Below are positions 25,138 through 33,608 of a stretch of 64,000 bases of DNA, piece by piece. The notes under the pieces were generated by a model. It ran no database searches. It saw only the letters and a list, made by a program, of their open reading frames with translations, and was not told the origin of the DNA. Positions within the stretch are counted from its first letter, which is position 1, and each line of letters starts with the position of its first letter. Position numbers and translations under genes: made by a program. The DNA comes from Alphaproteobacteria bacterium (GTDB lineage Bacteria; Pseudomonadota; Alphaproteobacteria; Bin65): positions 186,001 to 250,000 of the forward strand of contig JAJFFJ010000043.1 of the NCBI GenBank assembly GCA_021776685.1. Reading direction: 5' to 3'.

Positions 25138-26577
25138 TCAGGACACTTTGCGTAAATCTGTTCCAGCACGCACCTGAATTTCTGGGTTGATGCCCAGATC
25201 CACGAGGCCAGTTGCGACCCCTCCGGCGGCCGGCATCACCCGGAACATGCAGGCATCCAGCAGGCGATGCAGATAGATTCCGACCCGGGGATTACCCTCT
25301 GCATCGGCGATCTGGCCTGTAACACCGGCATTGAGAAAGTAGGTGTCTGGTGTGAGGCGGCAGATGAATGGAAACCTTGCAGTGCAAACTTGGCCAGCCC
25401 CAATCCGGTCCAACAGCCGCTCTGGCTCTTTGGCCGTCGTTGCGCCGGCAATTTCCTGACCTTCCACGGTTTTGATCAGCATACCGAATCCAACCCGCTC
25501 AGCCGCAACGGTAAAGTCCACATCGAATTCGAAGCAATAGGCCTGACCGGGGTGGAGCACGTTGACTATATTTCCCGCAAGGTTCGTAATCTTCGGGTCA
25601 CGAATTTGCGCGCCCTGGCTTTCATATGAGACCGCAGACGCAGACGACAGAGATCGATCATATTGCGTTGCCGCCGCTGCTGGTGCGTCACTGGCGAGTT
25701 CCGAGCCGTCCAGCCCGGGCGTTAACCGATTGCCAGCAGAATCACTGTCATCGATTTCCGTCCATCCATCCATTTCGATAATCGCCTGGCGTACCGGCGC
25801 CGCGTTTGCGCGGTCCAGGTTGGAAAGCCGCTGATATTGGCCAATCACGATCTTTGGGCTCCCTTCCAGGATTGCCTCACCCCGGTCGAGCAAGATCGCA
25901 CGGCTGCAAAGCTGGATGACACTTCGGGCTTGATGAGAGACGAATAAAATGGTGCCGCCGCCACGCTGTATCTCCTCAATGCGCGCGAAACATTTCCGTT
26001 GGAAAGCCTCATCCCCTACGGACAATGCCTCGTCGATGATAAGAATATCAGGGTCGACATTGACGGCAATTGACAAGCCGAGTCGAATATACATGCCGGA
26101 GGAATAGGTTCTGACAGGCTGGTCGATAAACGCACCGATGTCGGCGAACCGTTCTATCTGATCAAACTTTGCCTGGGTCTCCGATTGGGACAATCCGTGT
26201 ATAGCGGCGTTTAGGAAGACGTTTTCTCGGCCCGTAAACTCGGGATTGAACCCGGTGCCGAGTTCGAGGAGCGCAGCGATGCGGCCGCGCACCATTACCT
26301 CGCCACTTGATGGACGAAGAATCCCGCAGACAATCTGGAGCAATGTCGACTTGCCCGAGCCATTTCGACCGACAATGCCGACGGTTTCGCCACGATTGAT
26401 GCTGAAGGAAATGTCGCTAAGCGCCGCAAATTCTTTGTAGTAGGTGCACGTGGGCTGACCGAGAAGGCGCTGCAGTCGAGGCATTACCAGCTGCCGAAGA
26501 CGGTCGCTGTGCTGCTCGAATATCTGGTAGTGCTTGGCGACATTTCGGACCTGAATTGCAGGCAACTGTGTCGACAT
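25138..26577 (-). CDS. wzt: O-antigen/polysaccharide ABC exporter, ATPase with C-terminal glycan-binding domain (Wzt-like)
   Basis: A 479-residue protein. The ATPase half has Walker A GRNGSGKST, the signature RTYSSGMYIRLGLS and Walker B with ILIIDEALSVGD. The C-terminal half (about 300-470) has the beta-rich Wzt-type domain that recognises the non-reducing end cap of the polymer in ABC-exported O antigens. Start ATG 26577 gives a standard N terminus; the frame to 26622 is not needed. It should pair with the permease at 21709. Presence of the C-terminal domain predicts a capped glycan. Confidence 0.9.
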   Translation of the reverse strand: MSTQLPAIQVRNVAKHYQIFEQHSDRLRQLVMPRLQRLLGQPTCTYYKEFAALSDISFSINRGETVGIVGRNGSGKSTLLQIVCGILRPSSGEVMVRGRIAALLELGTGFNPEFTGRENVFLNAAIHGLSQSETQAKFDQIERFADIGAFIDQPVRTYSSGMYIRLGLSIAVNVDPDILIIDEALSVGDEAFQRKCFARIEEIQRGGGTILFVSHQARSVIQLCSRAILLDRGEAILEGSPKIVIGQYQRLSNLDRANAAPVRQAIIEMDGWTEIDDSDSAGNRLTPGLDGSELASDAPAAAATQYDRSLSSASAVSYESQGAQIRDPKITNLAGNIVNVLHPGQAYCFEFDVDFTVAAERVGFGMLIKTVEGQEIAGATTAKEPERLLDRIGAGQVCTARFPFICRLTPDTYFLNAGVTGQIADAEGNPRVGIYLHRLLDACMFRVMPAAGGVATGLVDLGINPEIQVRAGTDLRKVS

Positions 26578-26830
26578 TGAAAACGACTCTTCCTGAGCTT
26601 CACATATCCATCCGCCAGACAAGGCGAAGGTCTGCCAACTATAAGCGGTTCACGCCCTTGGTGGTGAGGCAATCTACTGTCCGCGCATTTCAGGTCCCTA
26701 TGTCAATCTGTGACACGCCGTGGTCGCCGTTGATTCTGGACGGGCGCTTGTGTTTGTTGGGCCGTTGGCTGTGACCGGCATCCGGGTAGGTCCCTTTCTT
26801 CCGGGCAGGTCACTGGCCTGAAGGAATACA

Positions 26831-27448
26831 ATGTCGAAGCGAAATCCTGAACGGACCAAGGACGCGATCCTGGCGGCTGCCACCGAAGAGTTTTCCCAGA
26901 ACGGGCTGGATGGTGCGCGGGTCAACCAAATCGCCAAGCGGGCCGGCATCAACAAGCGGATGCTGTATCACTATTTCGGCAACAAGGATGACCTGTTCCT
27001 TGCTGTACTCGAAGCGGTCTATCAGGACATCCGCACCCACGAACTGGAGCTCAACCTCGAGGCTCTGGCGCCGATGGACGCCATGCGCGAGCTGGTGGAC
27101 TACACCTTCGACTACTACCTCGCCAACCCGCACTTTATCCGTTTGCTCAACAACGAAAACCTCTATGGCGCCCGGCATCTAAAGCGCTCGAAGGCCATAC
27201 CGAGCATGCATTCGCCTCTGGTCAGTCTGCTCGACGGCGTGCTGAAGAAAGGCGCTAAGGAGGGCGTCTTCCGCAAGGGGGTCGATCCGGTGCAGCTTTA
27301 CATTTCCATCGCGGGTGTCTGCTATTTCTACATGTCCAATGTGGACACTCTCTCGACGATCTTCGCCACCAACCTGCGAGTGCCGAAAGCCATCAAGGTC
27401 CGGCGTGCACATGCCGCCGACGTAATTCTGGGCTATCTGCGCCGCTGA
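26831..27448 (+). CDS. TetR-family transcriptional regulator
   Basis: A 205-residue regulator with the N-terminal helix-turn-helix in VNQIAKRAGINKRMLYHYFGNKDD-like sequence and a C-terminal TetR ligand domain. AAGGAA precedes the ATG. It lies just before the Gfo/Idh/MocA operon and is its likely repressor: a near-palindrome (GTAACCAGTTGGTTAC) sits 61 bases after its stop, over the predicted start of the operon, and related sites occur twice more downstream. No copy is upstream of this gene itself. The effector is probably an intermediate of the pathway. Confidence 0.92.
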   Translation: MSKRNPERTKDAILAAATEEFSQNGLDGARVNQIAKRAGINKRMLYHYFGNKDDLFLAVLEAVYQDIRTHELELNLEALAPMDAMRELVDYTFDYYLANPHFIRLLNNENLYGARHLKRSKAIPSMHSPLVSLLDGVLKKGAKEGVFRKGVDPVQLYISIAGVCYFYMSNVDTLSTIFATNLRVPKAIKVRRAHAADVILGYLRR

Positions 27449-27476
27449 TTTCCGGGTGACAATCGTCCCTAACGGA

Positions 27477-27505
27477 TTGACCATGGTGCGCAGAAAATCT
27501 ACCCT
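27477..27505 (+). promoter_or_regulatory. Predicted promoter of the Gfo/DUF993/ABC operon
   Basis: A -35-like TTGACC (27477-27482) and a -10-like TACCCT (27500-27505) are separated by 17 bases. The operator starts four bases after the -10 box, over the probable transcription start. Assignment by eye. Confidence 0.45.
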
Positions 27506-27508
27506 GTA

Positions 27509-27524
27509 GTAACCAGTTGGTTAC
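27509..27524. promoter_or_regulatory. TetR operator, site 1
   Basis: GTAACCAGTTGGTTAC: arms GTAACCA and TGGTTAC form a perfect seven-base inverted repeat around GT. The same 16-base element occurs at 33467 and 38265. It lies between tetR and the operon beginning at 27568, just after the predicted -10 box, so binding would block transcription. Confidence 0.75.
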
Positions 27525-27567
27525 AACATGCCGGTCGGCCCGGAACGGGACCGCGGGGGAGACAGAG

Positions 27568-28719
27568 ATGACCACGCACCGCCTTGGCTTGATCATGAAC
27601 GGCGTCACTGGGCGCATGGGCACAAACCAACATCTGGTCCGCTCAATCTGCGCTATTCGCGATGAAGGCGGCGTGAGGCTCTCCAACGGCGACAGGGTGA
27701 TGCCGGATCCGGTTCTTGTGGGCCGAAACGAGGAAAAGCTTGCTGGACTGGCGGCCGCAAACGGTATCGAGCGTTGGACCACCGACCTGGATGCTGCGCT
27801 GACCAATGCCGAAGACACCTTGTTCTTCGATGCCGCTACCACGCAGATGCGCAAGGAATTGCTGCTGAAAGCCATCGACGCCGGCAAGAACATCTATACG
27901 GAGAAGCCGGTCGCCGAGACCCTGGATGATGCTCTGACCATCGCCCGTGCCGCCCGGGACAAAGGCATCAAAGGCGGGGTGGTGCATGACAAGCTCAGTC
28001 TGCCGGGCCTGCTGAAGCTGCGCATGCTGCGCGACTCGGGATTTTTCGGCCGCATGCTGTCAGTGCGTGGCGAGTTTGGCTACTGGGTCTTCGAGGGCGA
28101 CTGGCAGGAGGCACAGCGACCGTCCTGGAACTACAAGAAGGCCGAGGGTGGCGGCATCATTCTCGATATGCTGTGCCACTGGCGTTACGTGCTCGACCAC
28201 ACCATCGCCCCGGTGAAGGCGGTCAGTTGCTATGGCGCCCTGCACATCCCAGACCGGTGGGACGAGAATGGCGACCACTATGACGCCGACGCAGATGACG
28301 CCGCCTATGCGACCTTCGAGCTGGAAGGCGGCATCGTCGCGCAGATCAATTCTTCCTGGTGTACCCGTGTGCGCCGGGATGACCTGGTGACCTTCCATGT
28401 GGACGGCACCCACGGCTCGGCAGTGGCGGGATTGACCCGCTGTTACGCGCAATCGCGGGTGAACACCCCAAAGCCGGTGTGGAACCCGGATGTGCCACAG
28501 ACCATCGCCTTCCCGGACACCTGGCAGGAGGTGCCGGACAATCAGGACTATGGAAACGGCTTCAAGGCCCAGTGGCAGGACTTCATCCGCCATCTTTATG
28601 AGGACGCGCCCTGGGACTACACATTCCTGTCCGGCGCCAAAGGCGTCCAGCTGGCCGAGCTCGGCTATCAAAGCTGGCTGGAGCGCCGATGGATGGACGT
28701 GCCGGACCTGGAGCTATAG
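27568..28719 (+). CDS. Gfo/Idh/MocA-family NAD(P)-dependent oxidoreductase
   Basis: A 383-residue dehydrogenase with the cofactor-binding opening LGLIMNGVTGRMGTNQH and the conserved EKPVAETLDD loop; the C-terminal alpha/beta domain holds the substrate. Family members oxidise sugars, inositols or related polyols. GGGGGA is seven bases before ATG 27568; the in-frame start at 27517 overlaps the operator and is rejected. First gene of a tight operon with DUF993, isomerase and DHDPS-like genes and an ABC importer. The catalytic lysine is Lys in EKP. Substrate unknown. Confidence 0.88.
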   Translation: MTTHRLGLIMNGVTGRMGTNQHLVRSICAIRDEGGVRLSNGDRVMPDPVLVGRNEEKLAGLAAANGIERWTTDLDAALTNAEDTLFFDAATTQMRKELLLKAIDAGKNIYTEKPVAETLDDALTIARAARDKGIKGGVVHDKLSLPGLLKLRMLRDSGFFGRMLSVRGEFGYWVFEGDWQEAQRPSWNYKKAEGGGIILDMLCHWRYVLDHTIAPVKAVSCYGALHIPDRWDENGDHYDADADDAAYATFELEGGIVAQINSSWCTRVRRDDLVTFHVDGTHGSAVAGLTRCYAQSRVNTPKPVWNPDVPQTIAFPDTWQEVPDNQDYGNGFKAQWQDFIRHLYEDAPWDYTFLSGAKGVQLAELGYQSWLERRWMDVPDLEL

Positions 28720-28721
28720 CC

Positions 28722-29888
28722 ATGCCTCGGGTCAATCTCCCGACCCCTACCGGCGGCATAGAGGCCTATGAACTGTCTCAGCCGCTGGCCTTCCAGCCGG
28801 CCAGCGCCGATGCGCTGCCGCGGGTCGCCTATGCAGCCGCCCATGTGGTCAACGATGCGCGGGCAGATAACGACCCCTGGCTTGATACCGCGCTGGACTG
28901 GGAAGCGACCCTGGCCTACCGGGAGCATCTCTGGTCCCTTGGCCTGGGTGTCGCGGAAGCAATGGATACCGCCCAACGGGGCATGGGCCTCGACTGGCCG
29001 ACGTCGCTGGAGTTGATCCAGCGATCGGTGGCGGCCGCCAAGGCGCGGGACGGCGGTGGTTTGATTGCCTGTGGCGCCGGCACAGATCATCTGATGCCCG
29101 GCCCGGATGTAGGTGTCGACGATGTGATCCGTGGATATGAGGAACAATGCGAAGCGGTAGAGGCCGCCGGTGGGCGCATCATTCTCATGGCCAGCCGGGC
29201 GCTCGCAGCCTGCGCATCCGGCCCGGCGGATTATGAGAGAGTTTATGGCCGCATCCTGGGCCAGGTGCGCGAGCCGGTGATGATCCATTGGCTGGGCGAA
29301 ATGTTTGACCCGGCGCTTGAAGGCTATTGGGGCGACGCCGACCACATGGCCGCCATGGATGTGTGCCTGGATATCCTGGCGAGTCACTCTGACAAGATTG
29401 ACGGCATCAAGATTTCCCTGCTGGACGATCAGAAGGAAATCGCCATGCGCCGCCGCCTGCCGGGTAGCGTACGCATGTACACGGGCGACGACTTCAACTA
29501 CCCGACGCTGATTGCCGGCGACGAGGAAGGCTTCTCCCACGCCCTGCTGGGTATCTTCGACGCGATTGCGCCCGCTGCGAGCGCCGCACTCCTGGCCATG
29601 GCGCGGCAGGATATGGGGGGCTATTTCGAAACGCTCGCGCCGACCGTGCCGCTCTCCCGTCATATCTTCAAAGCGCCCACACGCTTTTACAAAACGGGCG
29701 TCGTCTTCATGGCCTACCTGAATGGTCACCAAGATCATTTCACCATGGTCGGCGGGCAGGAAAGCACCCGCTCGACCCTGCATCTCAGCGAGCTGTTCCG
29801 GCTGGCGGATAAGGCTGGACTGTTGAGCGACCCTGAACAGGCCGCCGCGCGCATGGCCTCGGCTCTGGCCGTCCGTGGCGTTGCCTGA
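28722..29888 (+). CDS. DUF993-family protein (dihydrodipicolinate-synthase-like)
   Basis: A 388-residue protein that I recognise as DUF993, a TIM-barrel family distantly related to dihydrodipicolinate synthase and without known reaction. Conserved-looking stretches are GLGVAEAMDTAQRGMGLDWP, GAGTDHLMPG and a glycine-rich GIKISLLDDQK that may carry the Schiff-base lysine. It begins two bases after the previous stop. DUF993 genes characteristically co-occur with a Gfo/Idh/MocA dehydrogenase and an isomerase, as here, suggesting an aldol or retro-aldol step on the oxidised sugar-like substrate. Confidence 0.85.
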   Translation: MPRVNLPTPTGGIEAYELSQPLAFQPASADALPRVAYAAAHVVNDARADNDPWLDTALDWEATLAYREHLWSLGLGVAEAMDTAQRGMGLDWPTSLELIQRSVAAAKARDGGGLIACGAGTDHLMPGPDVGVDDVIRGYEEQCEAVEAAGGRIILMASRALAACASGPADYERVYGRILGQVREPVMIHWLGEMFDPALEGYWGDADHMAAMDVCLDILASHSDKIDGIKISLLDDQKEIAMRRRLPGSVRMYTGDDFNYPTLIAGDEEGFSHALLGIFDAIAPAASAALLAMARQDMGGYFETLAPTVPLSRHIFKAPTRFYKTGVVFMAYLNGHQDHFTMVGGQESTRSTLHLSELFRLADKAGLLSDPEQAAARMASALAVRGVA

Positions 29889-29892
29889 ACCG

Positions 29893-30732
29893 ATGCGCGA
29901 TTTCTCCGGCGATACCCGTCTGCTGGCGCTCAATACGGCCACCGTGAGCAAGCAGTGGTCGCTGGAGCAATGTATCGACGGCTGTGTTCGGCATGGGATT
30001 GGTGGGATCGCGCCCTGGCGGGATAAACTGGACGCCTGCGGGGCGGCCAGGGCAGCAGGAATGATCCGCGACGCCGGACTGAGGGTGACCGGACTCTGCC
30101 GCGGCGGCATGTTTCCTGCAGCGACCGCGGAGGCCCACCAGGCGGCGTTAGACGACAATCGGAAGGCCATTGATGACGCAGCAACCATCGGCGCGGAATG
30201 TCTAATCTTGGTGGTCGGCGGCCTGCCCGAGGGATCAAGGGACATCGCGGACGCCCGCCAGCAGGTGCAAGACGGGATTGCCGCGGTTCTGGATCATGCC
30301 CGCGCCTCGGGTGTGCCGCTGGCGATCGAGCCCCTGCATCCCATGTATGCCGCTGACCGTGCCTGTGTGAACACGCTTAAGCAGGCCAATGACATGTGTG
30401 ATGCCCTGGGTGAAGGCGTCGGCGTCGCGGTGGATGTCTATCACCTGTGGTGGGACCCGGAGCTTGAAGCAGAGATCGCGCGGGCGGGCGCCGCCGGGCG
30501 CATCCTGGGTTTCCACGTATGCGACTGGCTGGTGCCGACCACCGACCTGCTTCTGGACCGGGGCATGATGGGCGACGGCGTGATCGACATTCCGAAAATC
30601 CGCGGCTGGGTTGAGGCCGCGGGATATGGCGGCTGCTCCGAAGTAGAGATTTTTTCCCAGAACAACTGGTGGCAGCGTGATGCGGATGAGGTGCTGGCCA
30701 CCTGCATCGAACGACACCAGACGGTGGTGTAG
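29893..30732 (+). CDS. Sugar phosphate isomerase/epimerase-family TIM barrel protein
   Basis: A 279-residue AP_endonuc_2-type barrel. It carries IEPLHPM, VAVDVYHLWWDP, FHVCDW and VEIFS, which supply the Glu, Asp, His and Glu metal ligands seen in xylose-isomerase-like epimerases and inosose dehydratases. ATG 29893 starts four bases after the previous stop; GTG 29875 in the same frame would overlap it. Third gene of the TetR-controlled operon. Likely isomerises or dehydrates a sugar or inosose-like intermediate. Confidence 0.85.
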   Translation: MRDFSGDTRLLALNTATVSKQWSLEQCIDGCVRHGIGGIAPWRDKLDACGAARAAGMIRDAGLRVTGLCRGGMFPAATAEAHQAALDDNRKAIDDAATIGAECLILVVGGLPEGSRDIADARQQVQDGIAAVLDHARASGVPLAIEPLHPMYAADRACVNTLKQANDMCDALGEGVGVAVDVYHLWWDPELEAEIARAGAAGRILGFHVCDWLVPTTDLLLDRGMMGDGVIDIPKIRGWVEAAGYGGCSEVEIFSQNNWWQRDADEVLATCIERHQTVV

Positions 30733-30737
30733 CGGCC

Positions 30738-31802
30738 ATGGCGCGGCAAATCGCAGATATTCCCGCCGCTGCGCTCGCGCGCTTCCGCGAGGGCTCGGTG
30801 ATCCCCGCCCATCCCCTTGCCCTGACGGCGGCCCGGACTCTTGATGAAATGCGGCAGAAAGCGCTTAGCCGCTATTACGTCGATGCGGGCGCAGGGGGCC
30901 TTGCGGTCGGCGTCCACACCACCCAGTTCGAGATACGCGATGTGGGGCTCTATGAGCCGGTGTTACGGCTTGCCGCGGAGGCGGCCACCGGCTGGTCGAA
31001 CGATACCTTGTTCATGATCGCTGGTGTTGCCGGCCGGACAGATCAGGCAGTGGCAGAAGCGCAGACCGCCGCAAGCCTCGATTATCACGCGGTCCTCCTC
31101 AGCCTGGCTGCGTTTCAGGGCGCATCGGAGGACGAGATCATCGCCCACTGCCAGCGCATCAGCCAGGAAATGCCGCTGGTGGGCTTCTACCTGCAGCCGG
31201 CGGTGGGCGGAGTATTGCTTCCTTTCTCATTCTGGCGCCGTTTCGCCGAGATCGACAATGTGGTCGGCATCAAGATGGCGCCCTTCAACCGCTACCGCAC
31301 GCTGGACGTCGTGCGCGGCGTCGTGGGTGCGGGGGCAGAGGATCGCGTCACTCTCTACACCGGCAACGACGACAATATTCTGCTCGATCTGGTGACCCCC
31401 TGGCGCCTGGTGCGGGACGGCGCGCCGGTGGATGTGCGCATCAAAGGTGGCCTGCTGGGACACTGGAGCGTGTGGGTGAACTCAGTGACGGGCCTGTTGG
31501 GGCGGGCGCACGCGGCCGTTGCCGCGGACCGGGTTGACCAGGAATTTCTGGCGCTGGCAGGGCAGATCACCGATTGCAATGCGGCCTTCTTCGATGTGGC
31601 CAACGATTTTCGGGGCTGCATCGCGGGCATGCATGAAGTCCTCCGGCGACAGGGGGTGCTGGAAGGCATCTGGTGCCTGGACCCGGAAGAAGGGCTCAGC
31701 CCCGGACAGGCCGCCGAAATTGACCGCGTCTGTGAGGCCTATCCGCACCTCAACGACGATGTATTTGTGGCGGACAATCTGGAAAGATGGCTAACGCCAT
31801 AG
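30738..31802 (+). CDS. Dihydrodipicolinate-synthase-family aldolase
   Basis: A 354-residue class I aldolase-like barrel. It shows AGAGGLAVGVHTTQFE (the GTTGE region in modified form), GFYLQPAVGG with the tyrosine of the family and Lys in VVGIKMAPF, the Schiff-base lysine. The protein is longer than typical DHDPS, with an extended C terminus. It starts five bases after the previous stop. The presence of both this and DUF993 in one operon suggests two carbon-bond steps in the pathway. Substrate unknown. Confidence 0.82.
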   Translation: MARQIADIPAAALARFREGSVIPAHPLALTAARTLDEMRQKALSRYYVDAGAGGLAVGVHTTQFEIRDVGLYEPVLRLAAEAATGWSNDTLFMIAGVAGRTDQAVAEAQTAASLDYHAVLLSLAAFQGASEDEIIAHCQRISQEMPLVGFYLQPAVGGVLLPFSFWRRFAEIDNVVGIKMAPFNRYRTLDVVRGVVGAGAEDRVTLYTGNDDNILLDLVTPWRLVRDGAPVDVRIKGGLLGHWSVWVNSVTGLLGRAHAAVAADRVDQEFLALAGQITDCNAAFFDVANDFRGCIAGMHEVLRRQGVLEGIWCLDPEEGLSPGQAAEIDRVCEAYPHLNDDVFVADNLERWLTP

Positions 31803-31843
31803 ACCGGAGGCGTCCTCGCTGGATGCCGCAAGGGGAGGGATAA

Positions 31844-32620
31844 ATGAGATTGAGAATCACGGGAGATGCGGCGCTTCGCTGGACGGCCATTGTCGGCGTC
31901 CACGCAGCCGTCGTGTTCCTCTGGTATCTCGCCGTCGAGTACTGGGAAATTCCGAAATTTATTCTGGCATCGCCCCAAGCCACCTTCATGTCGCTGTTCG
32001 ACGACTATCCGTGGTTCGACAACACACTGGTCACCGCCATGGAGATTTTCGGCGGATATTTCCTCGCCGTGGTCGTCGGCGTAGGCCTGGCCCTTATGTT
32101 CTCCTGGTTCCGCACAGTCGAGACGCTGATGATGCCGCTGGTGATCAGCCTCAACATGGTTCCCAAGGTTGCGCTCGGCCCGCTGATCATCGTGTGGATC
32201 GACTATGGCCTGCAGACCAACATCATCATCGCATTCTCCATCAGCTTCCTGCCGATCCTGATCACCACCGCCCGCGGCCTGCGGGAAGTGGAACCGGACC
32301 TGATCGATCTGGTGAAGACTCTCCGCGCCACGCGTTGGCAGGTCTTCATCAAGATCCAGCTGCCCGGCTCCCTGCCCTATATATTCTCCGGCATGAAAGT
32401 GGCCGTGGTCCTTGCGGTCGCCGGCGCAATCGTGGGCGAGATCATCGCGTCCGAAGAGGGGCTCGCCTACCTGATTGGGCAGGTGCAGGTGACCCTCGAC
32501 ACCGCGGCAATGATGATGGCCGTAATCCTGATCACCCTGGTGGGCGTCGCCCTCTATCTCATCGTCCTGATTCTTGAGCGCGTGTTCGTCGTGCGTGATG
32601 CCCGGGTGGAAACCGTATGA
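31844..32620 (+). CDS. ABC importer permease, TauC/SsuC/NMT type
   Basis: A 258-residue inner-membrane permease with about six helices and the cytoplasmic coupling sequence [20 protein letters not shown] followed by [18 protein letters not shown]. This is the pattern of permeases for taurine, sulfonates and hydroxymethylpyrimidine-like compounds. AGGGGAGGG precedes the ATG. It is followed, with a four-base overlap, by the ATPase gene, and the substrate-binding protein lies 200 bases beyond under its own predicted promoter. Confidence 0.92.
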   Translation: MRLRITGDAALRWTAIVGVHAAVVFLWYLAVEYWEIPKFILASPQATFMSLFDDYPWFDNTLVTAMEIFGGYFLAVVVGVGLALMFSWFRTVETLMMPLVISLNMVPKVALGPLIIVWIDYGLQTNIIIAFSISFLPILITTARGLREVEPDLIDLVKTLRATRWQVFIKIQLPGSLPYIFSGMKVAVVLAVAGAIVGEIIASEEGLAYLIGQVQVTLDTAAMMMAVILITLVGVALYLIVLILERVFVVRDARVETV

Positions 32621-33402
32621 CCGTGGATGCCGCGACCCAGGGTGAGCCGTTCATTCGCTTGAATGGCATCAAGAAGATCTTCCGGAGCCGCCGGCAGGAG
32701 TTTCTTGCCGTCTCTGACGCAACGTTCGACGTGCACGAAGGCGACCTGGTTTCGCTGGTGGGGCCGTCCGGTTGCGGCAAGACCACGCTGCTGAAAATCA
32801 TAGCCGGGCTCTACACCTTTGAAGACGGCACCATGGAAGTTGGCGGCGCCGGCAGTGACTTTGACCCGGCCCGGGATGTGGGCATGGTGTTTCAGCAGCC
32901 ACTGTTGCTCAAGTGGCGGCGAGTATTGGAGAATGTGATCCTGCCTGCTGAAATCCTTGGCCTGCCGATGCGGGCGGCGCGGGACCGTGCGAGGGATCTG
33001 CTCGATATGGTGGGTCTCGCCGGGCACGAACAGAAATATCCCTACGAGTTGTCTGGCGGGATGCAACAGCGCGCTGCGATTGCGCGCTCGCTGGTGCACG
33101 ATCCCAAATTGATCCTGATGGACGAGCCATTCGGCGCGCTGGACGCGTTGACCCGGGAGCGCATGAACCTGGAGTTGCTGCGCATCTGGGAGCAGAGCCG
33201 CAAGACGATTCTGTTCGTCACACACGGCATTGCAGAGGCGGTGTTCCTCGGTACCAAGGTCGTGGTGCTGACTGCGGGGCCGGCGCGCATGGCCGACCGT
33301 ATCGATATCGACCTGCCTCAGCCGCGCACTCTGGACATGAAAACCCAGGAGCAGTTCGGCGCTTACACGCGCCGCATCTACCAGCTGCTGGGCATGGAAT
33401 AG
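32617..33402 (+). CDS. ABC importer ATPase, TauB/SsuB type
   Basis: A 261-residue ATPase. Walker A is [12 protein letters not shown], the Q loop is [11 protein letters not shown], the signature is [19 protein letters not shown] and Walker B is [12 protein letters not shown], with the switch His in VTHGIAEAV. The NMT/Tau-type sequence matches the permease gene that overlaps it by ATGA. Part of the uptake system of the TetR-regulated cluster. Confidence 0.94.
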   Translation: MTVDAATQGEPFIRLNGIKKIFRSRRQEFLAVSDATFDVHEGDLVSLVGPSGCGKTTLLKIIAGLYTFEDGTMEVGGAGSDFDPARDVGMVFQQPLLLKWRRVLENVILPAEILGLPMRAARDRARDLLDMVGLAGHEQKYPYELSGGMQQRAAIARSLVHDPKLILMDEPFGALDALTRERMNLELLRIWEQSRKTILFVTHGIAEAVFLGTKVVVLTAGPARMADRIDIDLPQPRTLDMKTQEQFGAYTRRIYQLLGME

Positions 33403-33434
33403 GCCGGGAATTGCTCGGGTCGCCAATAACAAGG

Positions 33435-33463
33435 TTGTCGCTTGCCGCCGGGCGGATTAAGAT
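33435..33463 (+). promoter_or_regulatory. Predicted promoter of the substrate-binding-protein gene
   Basis: TTGTCG (33435-33440) and TAAGAT (33458-33463) are 17 bases apart, and the operator begins four bases after the -10 box, the same geometry as at 27477-27524. Assignment by eye. Confidence 0.45.
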
Positions 33464-33466
33464 TTT

Positions 33467-33482
33467 GTACCCGGTTGGTTAC
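33467..33482. promoter_or_regulatory. TetR operator, site 2
   Basis: GTACCCGGTTGGTTAC: its reverse complement GTAACCAACCGGGTAC matches the site at 38265 at 14 of 16 positions. It lies upstream of the substrate-binding-protein gene, which would thus be controlled together with the main operon. Confidence 0.7.
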
Positions 33483-33608
33483 TTACGGGAGGAACTGCAG
33501 ACGCACTGATGGGGCCATGAATTTGGCAGGTTGTCTCTGGCTTTTGCGATGTGTCTGGGTATCGGATCAAATCACCAGCAATATGGGACCAGCAGGAAGG
33601 AAATTTTC

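Noticed and set aside
28668-30245. A 525-codon minus-strand open frame.
   Set aside because: It covers the DUF993 and isomerase genes on the opposite strand and has no domain or ribosome site.
33445-33455. CCGCCGGGCGG considered as a hairpin upstream of the binding-protein gene.
   Set aside because: The arms have only one base between them and cannot form a loop; it is just a short GC-rich palindrome between predicted promoter boxes.
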